From Prevotella sp. UBA2711 (GTDB lineage Bacteria; Bacteroidota; Bacteroidia; Bacteroidales; Bacteroidaceae): 64,000 bases of DNA. The position numbers were made by a program, and so were the translations under genes. The notes below the pieces were generated by a model. The model saw only the letters and a program-made list of their open reading frames with translations, did no database searches and was not told the DNA's origin. This document shows positions 16,208 through 24,378 of this stretch, piece by piece (position 1 is the stretch's first letter; every line of letters starts with the position of its first letter). The stretch covers positions 62,001-126,000 of the forward strand of contig DEKX01000038.1 in NCBI GenBank assembly GCA_002354095.1. The letters are read 5' to 3'.

Positions 16208-16243
16208 AAAGAGAGTCGAGGCAGCTGCCCCGACTCTCTTTTT
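16208..16243. terminator. Bidirectional terminator between phosphohexomutase and guaA
   Basis: AAAGAGAGTCG at 16208-16218 pairs perfectly with CGACTCTCTTT at 16231-16241, with an inner GGCAGCTGCC palindrome. It is A-flanked on one side and T-flanked on the other, so it can act in both directions. Confidence 0.85.
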
Positions 16244-16246
16244 AGT

Positions 16247-17230
16247 TTATTCCCATTCAATGGTGCCTGTTGGTTTCGGTGTCAAATCGTAAAGCACACG
16301 GTTGACGCCTGGTACCTCAGTGACGATGCGCTGAGTGATGTGGTGCAGCAAGGGGTAGGGAATCTCCTCGATGGTAGCGGTCATGGCATCGCGAGTGTTG
16401 ACGGCACGGATGATAACGGGCCAATCCCAACTGCGCTTGTTGTCCTTCACACCAGTTGACTTGTAGTCGGGCACTACCGTGAAGTACTGCCATACCTTGC
16501 CCTCCAGTCCGTTCTTGGCAAATTCCTCACGCAGAATAGCATCGCTCTCGCGCAGTGCTTCCAAGCGGTCGCGGGTGATGGCACCGGTGCAGCGTACACC
16601 CAGTCCTGGGCCAGGGAATGGCTGACGGAATACCATGTTGTCAGGCAGACCGAGTTCCTTACCTACTACGCGAACCTCGTCCTTGAAGAGCAGTTTGATG
16701 GGTTCTACCAGTTCGAACTGCATGTCTTCAGGCAGACCGCCTACATTGTGGTGCGACTTAACGGGACCTGACTCAACAATATCAGGATAGATAGTGCCCT
16801 GAGCCAAGAAACTGATACCTTCCAACTTGCGTGCTTCCTCTTCGAATACGCGGATGAACTCAGCACCGATGATTTTACGCTTCTGTTCCGGGTCGGCTAC
16901 ACCAGCCAACTTGTCGAGGAAACGGTCGGTAGCGTCCACATACACTAAATTGGCATTCAGCTCGTCGCGGAATACACGAACTACCTGCTCGGGCTCACCT
17001 TTGCGCAGCAGACCGTGGTTCACATGGACGGACACCAGCTGACGACCTACTGCCTTAATCAGCAGGGCTGCCACTACCGATGAATCTACACCGCCAGAGA
17101 GTGCCAACAGCACTTTCTTGTCGCCAATCTGAGCTCTGAGCTCCTTCACCTGTTCTTCGATGAATTGCTGTGCCAAAGCGGGAGTCGTAATACGCTCCAT
17201 CGACTCTGGTCTTACATTACCTGTTGCCAT
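16247..17230 (-). CDS. guaA: GMP synthetase, ATP-pyrophosphatase subunit without glutaminase domain
   Basis: A 327-residue protein corresponding to the C-terminal two-thirds of GuaA, which aminates XMP to GMP. The ATP-pyrophosphatase P-loop LALSGGVDSSV is near residue 45, and the dimerisation domain contains FRQPFPGPGLGVR, DNKRSWDWPV and a C-terminal DLTPKPTGTIEWE. The N-terminal class I glutamine amidotransferase domain (about 190 residues, with a catalytic Cys) is absent, and there is no room for it upstream: the neighbouring gene starts 43 nt away. Full-length bacterial GuaA is about 510-525 residues. The product could use ammonia directly or a separate glutaminase subunit as in archaea. 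It is probably co-transcribed after the SpoIIE-type regulator. Confidence 0.85.
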   Translation of the reverse strand: MATGNVRPESMERITTPALAQQFIEEQVKELRAQIGDKKVLLALSGGVDSSVVAALLIKAVGRQLVSVHVNHGLLRKGEPEQVVRVFRDELNANLVYVDATDRFLDKLAGVADPEQKRKIIGAEFIRVFEEEARKLEGISFLAQGTIYPDIVESGPVKSHHNVGGLPEDMQFELVEPIKLLFKDEVRVVGKELGLPDNMVFRQPFPGPGLGVRCTGAITRDRLEALRESDAILREEFAKNGLEGKVWQYFTVVPDYKSTGVKDNKRSWDWPVIIRAVNTRDAMTATIEEIPYPLLHHITQRIVTEVPGVNRVLYDLTPKPTGTIEWE

Positions 17231-17273
17231 ATAACTAATCTGTCTAAAATAATATGATAAAAATTTTTTCTTC

Positions 17274-19640
17274 TCAGCTCATATCTGTCAATTTCTTTCT
17301 CAGCGTCAGCACATTCATGCCGTCCACACGTTCGTAATTGATAGAGTCCATGACTTGACGCACAAAACGAATACCCCGAGTGCTCTGATGATTTTCTTCG
17401 TCAGAGGCATCCACGCGGACGGTTGGGTCGAAGGGCTTTCCGCTATCCATGATGGTGAACTTCAAACGCATGTCGTTCGAAGCCGCTTCAATGTTCACCT
17501 CTCCATGCGTATCTCGCGGATAGGCGTATTTGATGACGTTGACCACAGCCTCTGTGATGGCTTTCTTGATATCCGATGTGTTCGGTTCGTTGAAGCCTAT
17601 CGTCTCGCACACCTCCTGCACGAAATCATTCAAGCGGGGCACCTCCTGCATATTGTTGTCAAGAACGAGGTGGCTTCTCATTCTTATATCGCTCTGTTTG
17701 CGGATATACTGAATAGCCATCATTGTCAGGTCGTCGCTCTGCTCAGCATCGTCCACAAACTGGTGAACGGCATCGGTCATCTGGTCAATGATTTGTCGCG
17801 GTTCCTGATGCCCTTGACCGAGTATATGGTTAGCCTCTTCTACTATGCGCTCGATGCCGAACAGATTTTTGTTGGCATCCATAGCCTCCGTCAGTCCGTC
17901 GGTGAAGAGGAAAATGGTGGTTCCGGTATATATCCTTGCTTCTTGCAGCGTGAACTTCCATGTTGAAAGCACGCCTACAGGAATATTTTCGTTGCACCTC
18001 AATTCACCTACAACGTCGCCTAAGAGCAGGGGTTCATCGTGACCGGCATTGCAATAGTACAGGCGTCCTGTAGGCAGGTCGAGCACACCGACGAAGAGGG
18101 TAACGAACATCTGTTTGGTGTTCATGTCACACATTGTTTTGTTAACCTCGGTCACGATGCGGTCGGGCATGGATTCGCGGGCAGATACCGTGCGGAACAC
18201 GGCTCTCGTAACCGCCATGAAGAGCGAAGCAGGAACACCCTTACCCGACACATCGCCGATGCAGAAGAAGAGCTTCTCATCGCGGAAGTAGAAGTCGAAC
18301 AGGTCGCCACCGACATCCTTGGCTGGGGTCAGCGAGGCAAAGATTTGCACATCTTCGCTGTCGGTCTTGGTGGGGAATTGATGGGGCACCATACCCATCT
18401 GTATGTCGCTGGCAATACGGAGGTCGGTCTCTATGGAGGCTTTCTCGGTGGTTGTCTCTTTCAATTCTTTGATATATTGTACGAGCGACTGCTGCATACC
18501 TGCAAAGGAACGGCTCAGCTGACCTATTTCATCGATACGCTTGAAGTCGGGCAATTGGACATCAAACTGTCCCGCAGCAATGGTTTCTGCCTCTTCAGCC
18601 AGTGTGCCCAATGGTTTGAGTTCGCGGGTGATGATACGGATAAAGAAGAAGAGCATCAAGACCAAACCTATCAATAGGATTGCCCATACAATGTGGCGCA
18701 GATGGTCGAAACCACCGAAGATGTCGCTCTCAGGACAGATGATAGCCATCGAACAACCCGTCTGTCCGATAGGCTTGTAGAATACGTAGCACTCGTTGCC
18801 ATCGATGGTCATGTGCTTGATGCCTGTCTTGCCCCTTTGCATGGCGTGCCCCAGTGCTGTCATAGCCGTGTCAGGGTGTTCCATGGTCTGCGTGAAGATG
18901 GTCTGACGCGTTATCTTGGTTGAGTCAGGATGCACGAAATAGGTGCCCCCGCGTCCTATCATGATGCTGTACGAATGGGGGTAGGGCTTCACTGCCGAGA
19001 TAGTCTGTGAAAGCCAATTGAGCGACAGACTGGTATTGATGACACCTATCTCCTGCCCATTCTGATCCATGATGCTCTGACAATAACTGGTCAGCATTTC
19101 GCTGGTGTTCGTTGCCACGTCATAGTCCACATAAGGCTCCGTCCAGCAGGGTTTATCCAGCAACAGGGGCATGAGATACCAGTCCATGTAGAAATACTGA
19201 TAGTCGTCGCTACCTCCTTGTATGGTGCGCAGACTGTCGCCTGCATGCTTTGTGTATGCCGAGAAGTAGCGTCCTCTGTCCATAAAATGGTAGGGTTCGA
19301 AGGCAATAGAGCAGTTATAAAAGTCAGGATTTTTCCTTAATGTGCCCTTACTGTACACAAACATTGAGTCGGGCTCGTAGGGGTGGCGCTCAGCCAGCCA
19401 TTTGGTCATGGTCGAAGCCGCCTCAACCCTGTTTAAAATGGCTTCTACGCGCAGGGTGGTGTTGTCGAGAATCTGTGTGGCACGGTTGATGGCTTCCAGG
19501 CGCACAGCCTCACGGGCTTGATAGAAAAAGAATGCCAGTGCTATATAGAAAATGATGGCAGCAAACAGCACAACCCACAGGCTCACCTTGACGGAGAGCT
19601 TGCGACGTACATAATTGATGGCCTTTTTTATGATGTTCAT
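17274..19640 (-). CDS. Membrane Cache-HAMP-SpoIIE phosphatase with C-terminal HATPase
   Basis: A 788-residue membrane regulator. TM1 is at about residues 19-41, followed by a periplasmic Cache-like sensor (to ~310, with WLAERHPYEPDSMFVYSK and TEPYVDYDVATNTSEML). TM2 is at ~318-340, then a HAMP domain and a short coiled coil. A PP2C/SpoIIE phosphatase follows, with ASDIQMGMVPHQF, KDVGGDLFDFY, GDVSGKGVPASLFMA and FTDGLTEAMD. The end is an RsbW-type HATPase (AITEAVVNVIKYAYP, STRGIRFVRQVMD). This architecture points to partner switching, dephosphorylating and possibly phosphorylating an anti-sigma-factor antagonist, but no STAS protein or sigma factor is visible here. It lies 10 nt downstream of the THI5-type binding protein, suggesting that protein modulates the sensor. 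Confidence 0.88.
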   Translation of the reverse strand: MNIIKKAINYVRRKLSVKVSLWVVLFAAIIFYIALAFFFYQAREAVRLEAINRATQILDNTTLRVEAILNRVEAASTMTKWLAERHPYEPDSMFVYSKGTLRKNPDFYNCSIAFEPYHFMDRGRYFSAYTKHAGDSLRTIQGGSDDYQYFYMDWYLMPLLLDKPCWTEPYVDYDVATNTSEMLTSYCQSIMDQNGQEIGVINTSLSLNWLSQTISAVKPYPHSYSIMIGRGGTYFVHPDSTKITRQTIFTQTMEHPDTAMTALGHAMQRGKTGIKHMTIDGNECYVFYKPIGQTGCSMAIICPESDIFGGFDHLRHIVWAILLIGLVLMLFFFIRIITRELKPLGTLAEEAETIAAGQFDVQLPDFKRIDEIGQLSRSFAGMQQSLVQYIKELKETTTEKASIETDLRIASDIQMGMVPHQFPTKTDSEDVQIFASLTPAKDVGGDLFDFYFRDEKLFFCIGDVSGKGVPASLFMAVTRAVFRTVSARESMPDRIVTEVNKTMCDMNTKQMFVTLFVGVLDLPTGRLYYCNAGHDEPLLLGDVVGELRCNENIPVGVLSTWKFTLQEARIYTGTTIFLFTDGLTEAMDANKNLFGIERIVEEANHILGQGHQEPRQIIDQMTDAVHQFVDDAEQSDDLTMMAIQYIRKQSDIRMRSHLVLDNNMQEVPRLNDFVQEVCETIGFNEPNTSDIKKAITEAVVNVIKYAYPRDTHGEVNIEAASNDMRLKFTIMDSGKPFDPTVRVDASDEENHQSTRGIRFVRQVMDSINYERVDGMNVLTLRKKLTDMS

Positions 19641-19650
19641 TGTTCTATAT

Positions 19651-20592
19651 TCACTGTTCTATCAGTTCTTGATAAGTCACTTCACGATTCAGCATCCGGT
19701 TCTCCAGCATCAGACTGCTCGCCTTTTTCACCATGTCGGGGCGCAAACGGAACTCGCGTTTCTTCGACTCACGGTCTATCTGAAGGCGCAATACCTCTTT
19801 CAGCATCAGCCGTTGTATCACGCGGTTAGTGGCTATCTGATTCTTGTTCACATACTGCATCACGATGTCCAGCGCCTCCTCTGGGTGGGCTACTGCCCAT
19901 TCCCATCCCTTCCTGCTGGCTTGGGCAAAGCGACGGGCTTGGTCACGGTGCTGTTCGTAGTATTCGCGCGTCATATAGACACCGTCCTCTTGCACGTTGT
20001 AGCCGTGATCGCAGAAGCGGTACACGTTCTTTTTCGTCATCTTAACGCCTGCCTGCATCAGCTGGTAGTACTCGTTGTAGCTCATGGCGAGCGTGGCATC
20101 GAGGGCTCCGGCAATAAACAGGTTGACATTCTGGGCAAACATCACCCACTGATAGTTCAGATGGTCCTTGTTACTCATGCACATCGCCAGTTGACCGAAA
20201 CCTACGCTCCATATTCCCACGCGCTCACCTTTCTGCGTCAGCGGGTCTTTGTCTCGGCGGGAAACAATCACCATGGCGTTGTTCATCGAGGTCTGTAAGA
20301 TGTTTACCAAGGGTGTACCCCCGTCGACAATCTCCAGTGCCTGACAGAGTTGCAAGGTGATGGCTTGACTGCGCTTGGTTCGTAACCTTTCCATTGCAGA
20401 GATGGTTGGAGTGGGGTGTTCTATCTTCACCTTCACGCCAGCCTCACGATAAAAGCCCTTTGCCTCAGCCACGTAATAGCCCGTAAACTGAGCCTGAGCC
20501 GTCCACTGGGGGGTGAAGACGATAGTCTCCTGGGCATTGGCGGTTAGGACAAATGCTGCGAATAATAATGTATGTACTATTTTATGTAACAT
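19651..20592 (-). CDS. THI5/NMT1-type periplasmic binding protein (orphan)
   Basis: A 313-residue exported protein of the SsuA/THI5 (NMT1) substrate-binding fold. The signal peptide (TLLFAAFVLTANAQ) precedes the family opening FTPQWTAQAQFTGYYVAEAK, GFYREAGVKVKIEH. Then come a switch-like MERLRTKRSQAITLQL, an ALDATLAMSYNEYYQ segment and HPEEALDIVMQY. Such proteins usually bind pyrimidines, sulfonates or similar small ligands for an ABC importer. No permease or ATPase gene is present; the next gene is a Cache-SpoIIE regulator 10 nt away. A sensing role is therefore the better inference. The frame extends three codons upstream, but that ATG falls inside the -7 box at 20599-20606, so 20592 is taken as the start. 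Confidence 0.8.
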   Translation of the reverse strand: MLHKIVHTLLFAAFVLTANAQETIVFTPQWTAQAQFTGYYVAEAKGFYREAGVKVKIEHPTPTISAMERLRTKRSQAITLQLCQALEIVDGGTPLVNILQTSMNNAMVIVSRRDKDPLTQKGERVGIWSVGFGQLAMCMSNKDHLNYQWVMFAQNVNLFIAGALDATLAMSYNEYYQLMQAGVKMTKKNVYRFCDHGYNVQEDGVYMTREYYEQHRDQARRFAQASRKGWEWAVAHPEEALDIVMQYVNKNQIATNRVIQRLMLKEVLRLQIDRESKKREFRLRPDMVKKASSLMLENRMLNREVTYQELIEQ

Positions 20593-20598
20593 GGAGTG

Positions 20599-20606
20599 CA
20601 AAGATA
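20599..20606 (-). promoter_or_regulatory. -7 box for the binding protein-SpoIIE-guaA unit
   Basis: The minus strand reads TATCTTTG, six bases before the chosen ATG at 20592. No clear TTG is found at the usual distance. The very short leader would make this transcript leaderless or nearly so. Confidence 0.55.
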
Positions 20607-20894
20607 CAAAATAATCCGCAATAACGAGTGTTTTTGCCCGATGATTTAAGATATTTTTTTAATCCGCCCTTTTTAATTGTCATGCTTTTTGATTATGTCT
20701 TGTTCCTTGCATTCCGTTGCTCCAACAGCAGCCATAAATAGAAAATTTTGCTACTGTTAAAGGTCGCAATTTTTTCTCTTAATGCCCGCAAAATTTCTCG
20801 GAATCAATGTCGGGCAGCACCCTCTGTCTCTCCCTTGCACATGTCAATAAATTTCATGGTAATACATTTCAGCACTCTCAAGTCTCAAATCTCA
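20607..20894. other. Gene-free stretch
   Basis: No convincing gene is seen in these 288 bases on either strand. There is an imperfect hairpin (AACAGCAGC...GCTACTGTT, about 20726-20760) and the start of the TCTCAA-repeat array (20879 on) that leads into the palindromic element. Confidence 0.4.
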
Positions 20895-21101
20895 AATCTC
20901 AAATCTCAGTTTTCAGTTTTCAGTATGATGAATAACAATTTCAAAAATGGCGAAAAGTGGCTCTTAGAATATTATATATTATATATAATATATATATTAT
21001 ATATAATATATAATATTTATAATAGATAATTTCTACATGATTTGAAGATATAACAAACTGTCATTTGTCATACTGAAAACTGAAAACTGAGATTTGAGAT
21101 T
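20895..21101. repeat. Nested palindromic element 1 (34-bp inverted repeat around a 50-bp palindrome)
   Basis: Outer arms at 20895-20928 and 21068-21101 are perfect 34-bp inverted repeats built of AATCTCAGTTTTCAG-type units. The 139-bp interior contains a perfect 50-bp A/T-only palindrome at 20968-21017. TCTCAA repeats flank the left arm, and CTGAGACTGC follows the right arm. No transposase is encoded. Element 2 at 46699-46866 shares the AGTCTCAAATCTCAA and ACTGAGACTGC ends. Confidence 0.85.
20968..21017. repeat. Perfect 50-bp A/T palindrome
   Basis: Every base from 20968 to 20992 is complementary to its partner in 20993-21017 (begins AATATTATATATT and ends AATATATAATATT). It would extrude as a cruciform or fold as a hairpin in RNA. 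It lies inside element 1. Confidence 0.9.
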
Positions 21102-21137
21102 ACTGAGACTGCGACTTGTGCCCCCAAAAGAAAAAAA

Positions 21138-21236
21138 TGGTACACCATCGAGGGCAGACGTATCAGTGCTCCACGTAAGGGACTGAACATCATGCGCAAG
21201 GCTGACGGAACCGTCAAGAAAGTGATGGTGAAATAA
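21138..21236 (+). pseudogene. Orphan C-terminal tail of a secreted-protein gene
   Basis: A 32-codon frame ending in TAA encodes WYTIEGRRISAPRKGLNIMR, then KADGTVKKVMVK. This is the standard C-terminal tail of many Prevotella secreted proteins (GRRI...KG..I....G..KKV..K); the C10 peptidase at 41285 ends the same way. Nothing of the protein body is found upstream, where the palindromic element sits. It is best read as the remnant of a deleted or disrupted gene. Confidence 0.65.
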
Positions 21237-21307
21237 GTGCGCGATTATCAACAAAAAGAAACCGCAAGATTCTGAATGTCAGTTTCTTGCGGTTTCTTCG
21301 TTGAAAG

Positions 21308-21381
21308 TGATTCCGTCGGGATTCGAACCCGAGACCCACAGCTTAGAAGGCTGTTGCTCTATCCAGCTGAGCTACGGAACC
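21308..21381 (-). tRNA. tRNA-Arg (TCT anticodon)
   Basis: A 74-nt cloverleaf on the minus strand. The acceptor GGTTCCG pairs with CGGAATC (one G-T pair), discriminator base A. The anticodon loop is CTTCTAA between ACAGC and GCTGT, giving TCT for AGA codons. The T arm carries GGTTCGAATCC. CCA is not encoded. Confidence 0.95.
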
Positions 21382-21430
21382 ATCATTTTCAGCGTGCAAA
21401 GGTACACATTTTTTTCAATACTGCCAAATT

Positions 21431-22240
21431 TCAGACGTCAAAACTGATATATGTCCTGTCGTCGAACGATGTTTGGCCACGCATAAAGGCTTTGCTGGCT
21501 TGGAATGTGTGAATGTTGAGAGGGTCGTGTTCGCGCTGTTCTGCCAGCTTGCGCTCACTCTCTGCCAGCGTGTCGCACAGGAAGGGGTAGCCGTCGCTGG
21601 CAAAAACCAGACGGTGGGGCTGGAAATTGAGGGTATAGACGGGTACCAGCTGTTCGGGAATAGGGAAACCGTCGATGACGGGGTAATGGATATTCTGTTG
21701 TTTCATACTGGCAATGATGTCGGGCAGAATATAGTCGCGTGCGGCATCGTGGTCGAGCAGGCTGTCAATGGTGGCAGCGCCTGTAGCCAACAGCTGTTGG
21801 GCATATTCGGCACGTTTGGCAGCATAAACGGCTTCGGCAGGTTTGGGATTGTCTATCAGTTGACCGTCGAGCAGGCACTGGCAGTCGCCCACCATCCATA
21901 TCTGGCGCTGCAAACGGCTGTAGATGATGGCAGAGCAGGTGAGACGGTCTTCGGGGTGTTCGGCAAACTGCTGAAGGCGCGACTTGGAATAGTGCTTGCG
22001 GATGTAGGCTGTGACACCACGCAGAAACTCATGACACGTCATCTGTTTTGGGGCGTTACTCAGGTAGCGGCTGACAAGTCGCATAGCCTGTCGGCCATTG
22101 CTGCGGAAAAGACTATGGCGATAGGTGGATTTCGACGTAGAGCCGTCGATGACGGCAATGAAGTCAGGGGTGACGACGAGGCCGTCTTCGCTTTTCTTTT
22201 CCGGGTTCTTCGCGACGAGGCTTTGTTCGATGATCTGCAT
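21431..22240 (-). CDS. PP2C-like protein phosphatase
   Basis: A 269-residue protein with scattered PP2C metal-site motifs: FIAVIDGSTSKS near the N-terminus (the Asp-Gly of motif 1), IWMVGDCQCLLDG in the middle, LVFASDGYPFLCD, and SFDDRTYISF at the C-terminus. The family dephosphorylates Ser/Thr; the target is unknown. The frame is open 25 codons further upstream, but MQIIEQSLVAKNPEKKSEDG gives a typical short PP2C N-terminus. With the 22240 start it overlaps the end of the upstream ygiQ gene by 77 nt, in a different frame, so the two are translationally linked. It is the last gene of the six-gene operon starting at 28094. Confidence 0.7.
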   Translation of the reverse strand: MQIIEQSLVAKNPEKKSEDGLVVTPDFIAVIDGSTSKSTYRHSLFRSNGRQAMRLVSRYLSNAPKQMTCHEFLRGVTAYIRKHYSKSRLQQFAEHPEDRLTCSAIIYSRLQRQIWMVGDCQCLLDGQLIDNPKPAEAVYAAKRAEYAQQLLATGAATIDSLLDHDAARDYILPDIIASMKQQNIHYPVIDGFPIPEQLVPVYTLNFQPHRLVFASDGYPFLCDTLAESERKLAEQREHDPLNIHTFQASKAFMRGQTSFDDRTYISFDV

Positions 22241-23999
22241 GTGGTGGGGTATTGGGTTCTTTGTACCAGAAGAAATACTGGCGCTGGGCAAGTTTCTCCT
22301 TGGGACTGTGGGCACTATATACTTTCTCGAGGGTGTAGGGGTCGTAGCCTGTGTACCAGGTCTCGGTAGAGACGGTCATAGGCGTAGGCGTGAAGTCCTG
22401 CACTTGTTCGAGATGGAAATTCAGTTTCTTGGTGATTTCTGCCAATTGCTGCATGTCGGCTTCGGTGCATCCGGGATGACTGGAGATGAAGTAGGGGATG
22501 AGCTGCTGGTTGAGGTGCTCCTCCTGATTGATGCGGTCGAAGATGCGCTTGAAGTCGTAGAACTGCTGGAACGAGGGTTTGCGCATACGCAACAGCACAC
22601 GGTCGCTGGTGTGTTCGGGGGCTACCTTCAGTCGGCCACTGACATGATGCGTGATGAGTTCGCGGGCATACTCCATGGCTGCGTGATTGGTGGCTTCGTC
22701 CTTGCTGTGATGCAGGATGAGGTCGTAGCGCACACCACTGCCGATAAAACTTTTCTTGATACCAGGCAGCGCATCGACGGCGCGATAGATGTCGAGCAGC
22801 GCACTGTGGTTGGTGTCAAGGTTAGGACATATCTGCGGATGGATGCAGCTGGGTCGCTTGCACTTCTCGCAAGCCTTGATGTTGCGCCCTTTCATGCCGT
22901 ACATGTTGGCAGAGGGTCCACCGAGGTCGGAGAGATAGCCACGGAAATCGGGCATCTGGGTGACTTGCTGCACCTCTTTTAATATACTCTCCTTCGAACG
23001 GCAGGTGATGAACTTTCCCTGATGGGCCGAGATGGTGCAGAAGGCACAGCCGCCGAAACAGCCGCGATGGATGTTGACGCTGAACTTGATCATGTCGTAG
23101 GCGGGAATACGCTTACCCTTATATTTGGGATGGGGCTGTCGCGTATAAGGCAAATCGAACGATGCATCGAGTTCCTCGGTGGTCATAGGTGGATATGGAG
23201 GATTAACGACGGCATAACAGCCGTTCACACTTTGGAGCAACCGCTGGGCATGCATCATGTTCGACTGTTCCTCGATGAGGCGGAAGTTTTCGGCTTGCTT
23301 ACGCTTGTCGCGCAGACATTCCTCATGACTATGCAGTACGATATCGCGGTCGGTTGGGGTAATGTCGTCGGCAAGATATACCGTCTGGGGAACATCGTGC
23401 CAAGCACTGGGCGGTAGTCCGTCGGCTGCACGGCGTGCCAATTCAACAATGGGCTTCTCGCCCATACCATATATAATAATGTCGGCAGGGGCATCGCAGA
23501 GGATGCTGGGTCGTAGCCGTTCCTGCCAGTAATCGTAGTGGGTGAGCCGTCGCAGTGATGCCTCGATGCCACCCAGTACGATAGGCACGTCGGGATAGAG
23601 CTGACGCAGAATCTGACTATAGACGATGGTGGGATATTCGGGTCGCATGTCGTGACGTCCGTCAGGGCTGTAGGCATCCTCGGAGCGCAGACGGCGATTG
23701 GCCGTGTATTTATTCACCATAGAGTCCATACAACCAGGAGCGATGCCGAAGAAGAGACGCGGTCGCCCCAACTTCTTGAAATCGCGGAAGTCGCCGTGCC
23801 AGTCGGGTTGTGGCACGATAGCCACCCGATAGCCGGCATTTTCCAGTACGCGTCCGATGACGGCAGCCCCGAACGACGGATGGTCAACGTAGGCATCGCC
23901 CGAGAATAGGATTACATCCACGTAATCCCACCCTCGTAGTTCCAACTCCTTCTTTGTCGTAGGAAGAAAATCCGTCAGTCTATAACTCTCAACTTTCAA
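22164..23999 (-). CDS. ygiQ: YgiQ-family radical SAM protein
   Basis: A 611-residue member of the YgiQ (UPF0313) radical SAM family. The N-terminal region matches the family (FLPTTKKELELRGWDYVDV, GDAYVDHPSFGAAVIGRVLE). The radical SAM cluster motif CFGGCAFC (Cx3Cx2C) lies near residue 310, and a Lys/Arg-rich tail ends the protein. The cellular function is unresolved. No ATG fits the expected N-terminus; TTG at 23999 is the best start and an in-frame TGA lies two codons upstream. That TTG is supplied by a heptamer repeat (AAAGTTG x3). The 5' neighbour stops 10 nt upstream and the 3' neighbour overlaps by 77 nt, so it sits inside an operon. Confidence 0.88.
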   Translation of the reverse strand: MKVESYRLTDFLPTTKKELELRGWDYVDVILFSGDAYVDHPSFGAAVIGRVLENAGYRVAIVPQPDWHGDFRDFKKLGRPRLFFGIAPGCMDSMVNKYTANRRLRSEDAYSPDGRHDMRPEYPTIVYSQILRQLYPDVPIVLGGIEASLRRLTHYDYWQERLRPSILCDAPADIIIYGMGEKPIVELARRAADGLPPSAWHDVPQTVYLADDITPTDRDIVLHSHEECLRDKRKQAENFRLIEEQSNMMHAQRLLQSVNGCYAVVNPPYPPMTTEELDASFDLPYTRQPHPKYKGKRIPAYDMIKFSVNIHRGCFGGCAFCTISAHQGKFITCRSKESILKEVQQVTQMPDFRGYLSDLGGPSANMYGMKGRNIKACEKCKRPSCIHPQICPNLDTNHSALLDIYRAVDALPGIKKSFIGSGVRYDLILHHSKDEATNHAAMEYARELITHHVSGRLKVAPEHTSDRVLLRMRKPSFQQFYDFKRIFDRINQEEHLNQQLIPYFISSHPGCTEADMQQLAEITKKLNFHLEQVQDFTPTPMTVSTETWYTGYDPYTLEKVYSAHSPKEKLAQRQYFFWYKEPNTPPHADHRTKPRREEPGKEKRRRPRRHP

Positions 24000-24010
24000 C
24001 TTTCAACTTT
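23990..24010. repeat. Heptamer tandem repeat (CAACTTT x3)
   Basis: Three exact copies of CAACTTT (AAAGTTG on the minus strand), with a degenerate unit at 23983-23989. It fills the whole gap between two genes of the operon and provides the TTG start of ygiQ. Confidence 0.85.
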
Positions 24011-24357
24011 TAATTAAACGGAGTTCCTTGGAAAGCACGTGTCGTCATGCCGAGATTGGCATTGCCGCGGTTCTTCCAATTGATGAAGAGCAGCACGAGC
24101 TGTTGCAGACCGTAGGCCTTCATGTTCTGATGATAGATGACATCGAGACAGAGGTCGAGCAGATTTTTGTCCTTGCCGGCATCAGACTCCAGCATGGAAC
24201 GGATGTTGAGTTTCAGTTTGTCGAGAACCTGTTCATCTACATAACCGTTGGAATCGATGAGATCACGGAAGAGTTGATACTTTTCAATAGTCTCCAGATG
24301 GGTTTCGCTGATTTCAATGTTTCGCGTACCGCTTGAATTGGTTTGAATCTTGTACAT
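24010..24357 (-). CDS. Small conserved-looking protein of unknown function
   Basis: A 115-residue soluble protein with no signal peptide. It is mainly helical and rich in Leu/Asn/Asp (KYQLFRDLIDSNGYVDEQVL, LLDLCLDVIYHQNMKAYGLQ), ending MTTRAFQGTPFN. I do not recognise a domain. It lies 21 nt downstream of the amidase/golvesin gene and 10 nt upstream of ygiQ, in the middle of the operon, which supports it being real. Confidence 0.6.
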   Translation of the reverse strand: MYKIQTNSSGTRNIEISETHLETIEKYQLFRDLIDSNGYVDEQVLDKLKLNIRSMLESDAGKDKNLLDLCLDVIYHQNMKAYGLQQLVLLFINWKNRGNANLGMTTRAFQGTPFN

Positions 24358-24378
24358 AGTTAATTGATTTTTAGTTTG

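Noticed and set aside
20895..21101. Insertion sequence
   Set aside because: The long inverted repeats enclose only 139 bp with no transposase; it could at most be a non-autonomous element.
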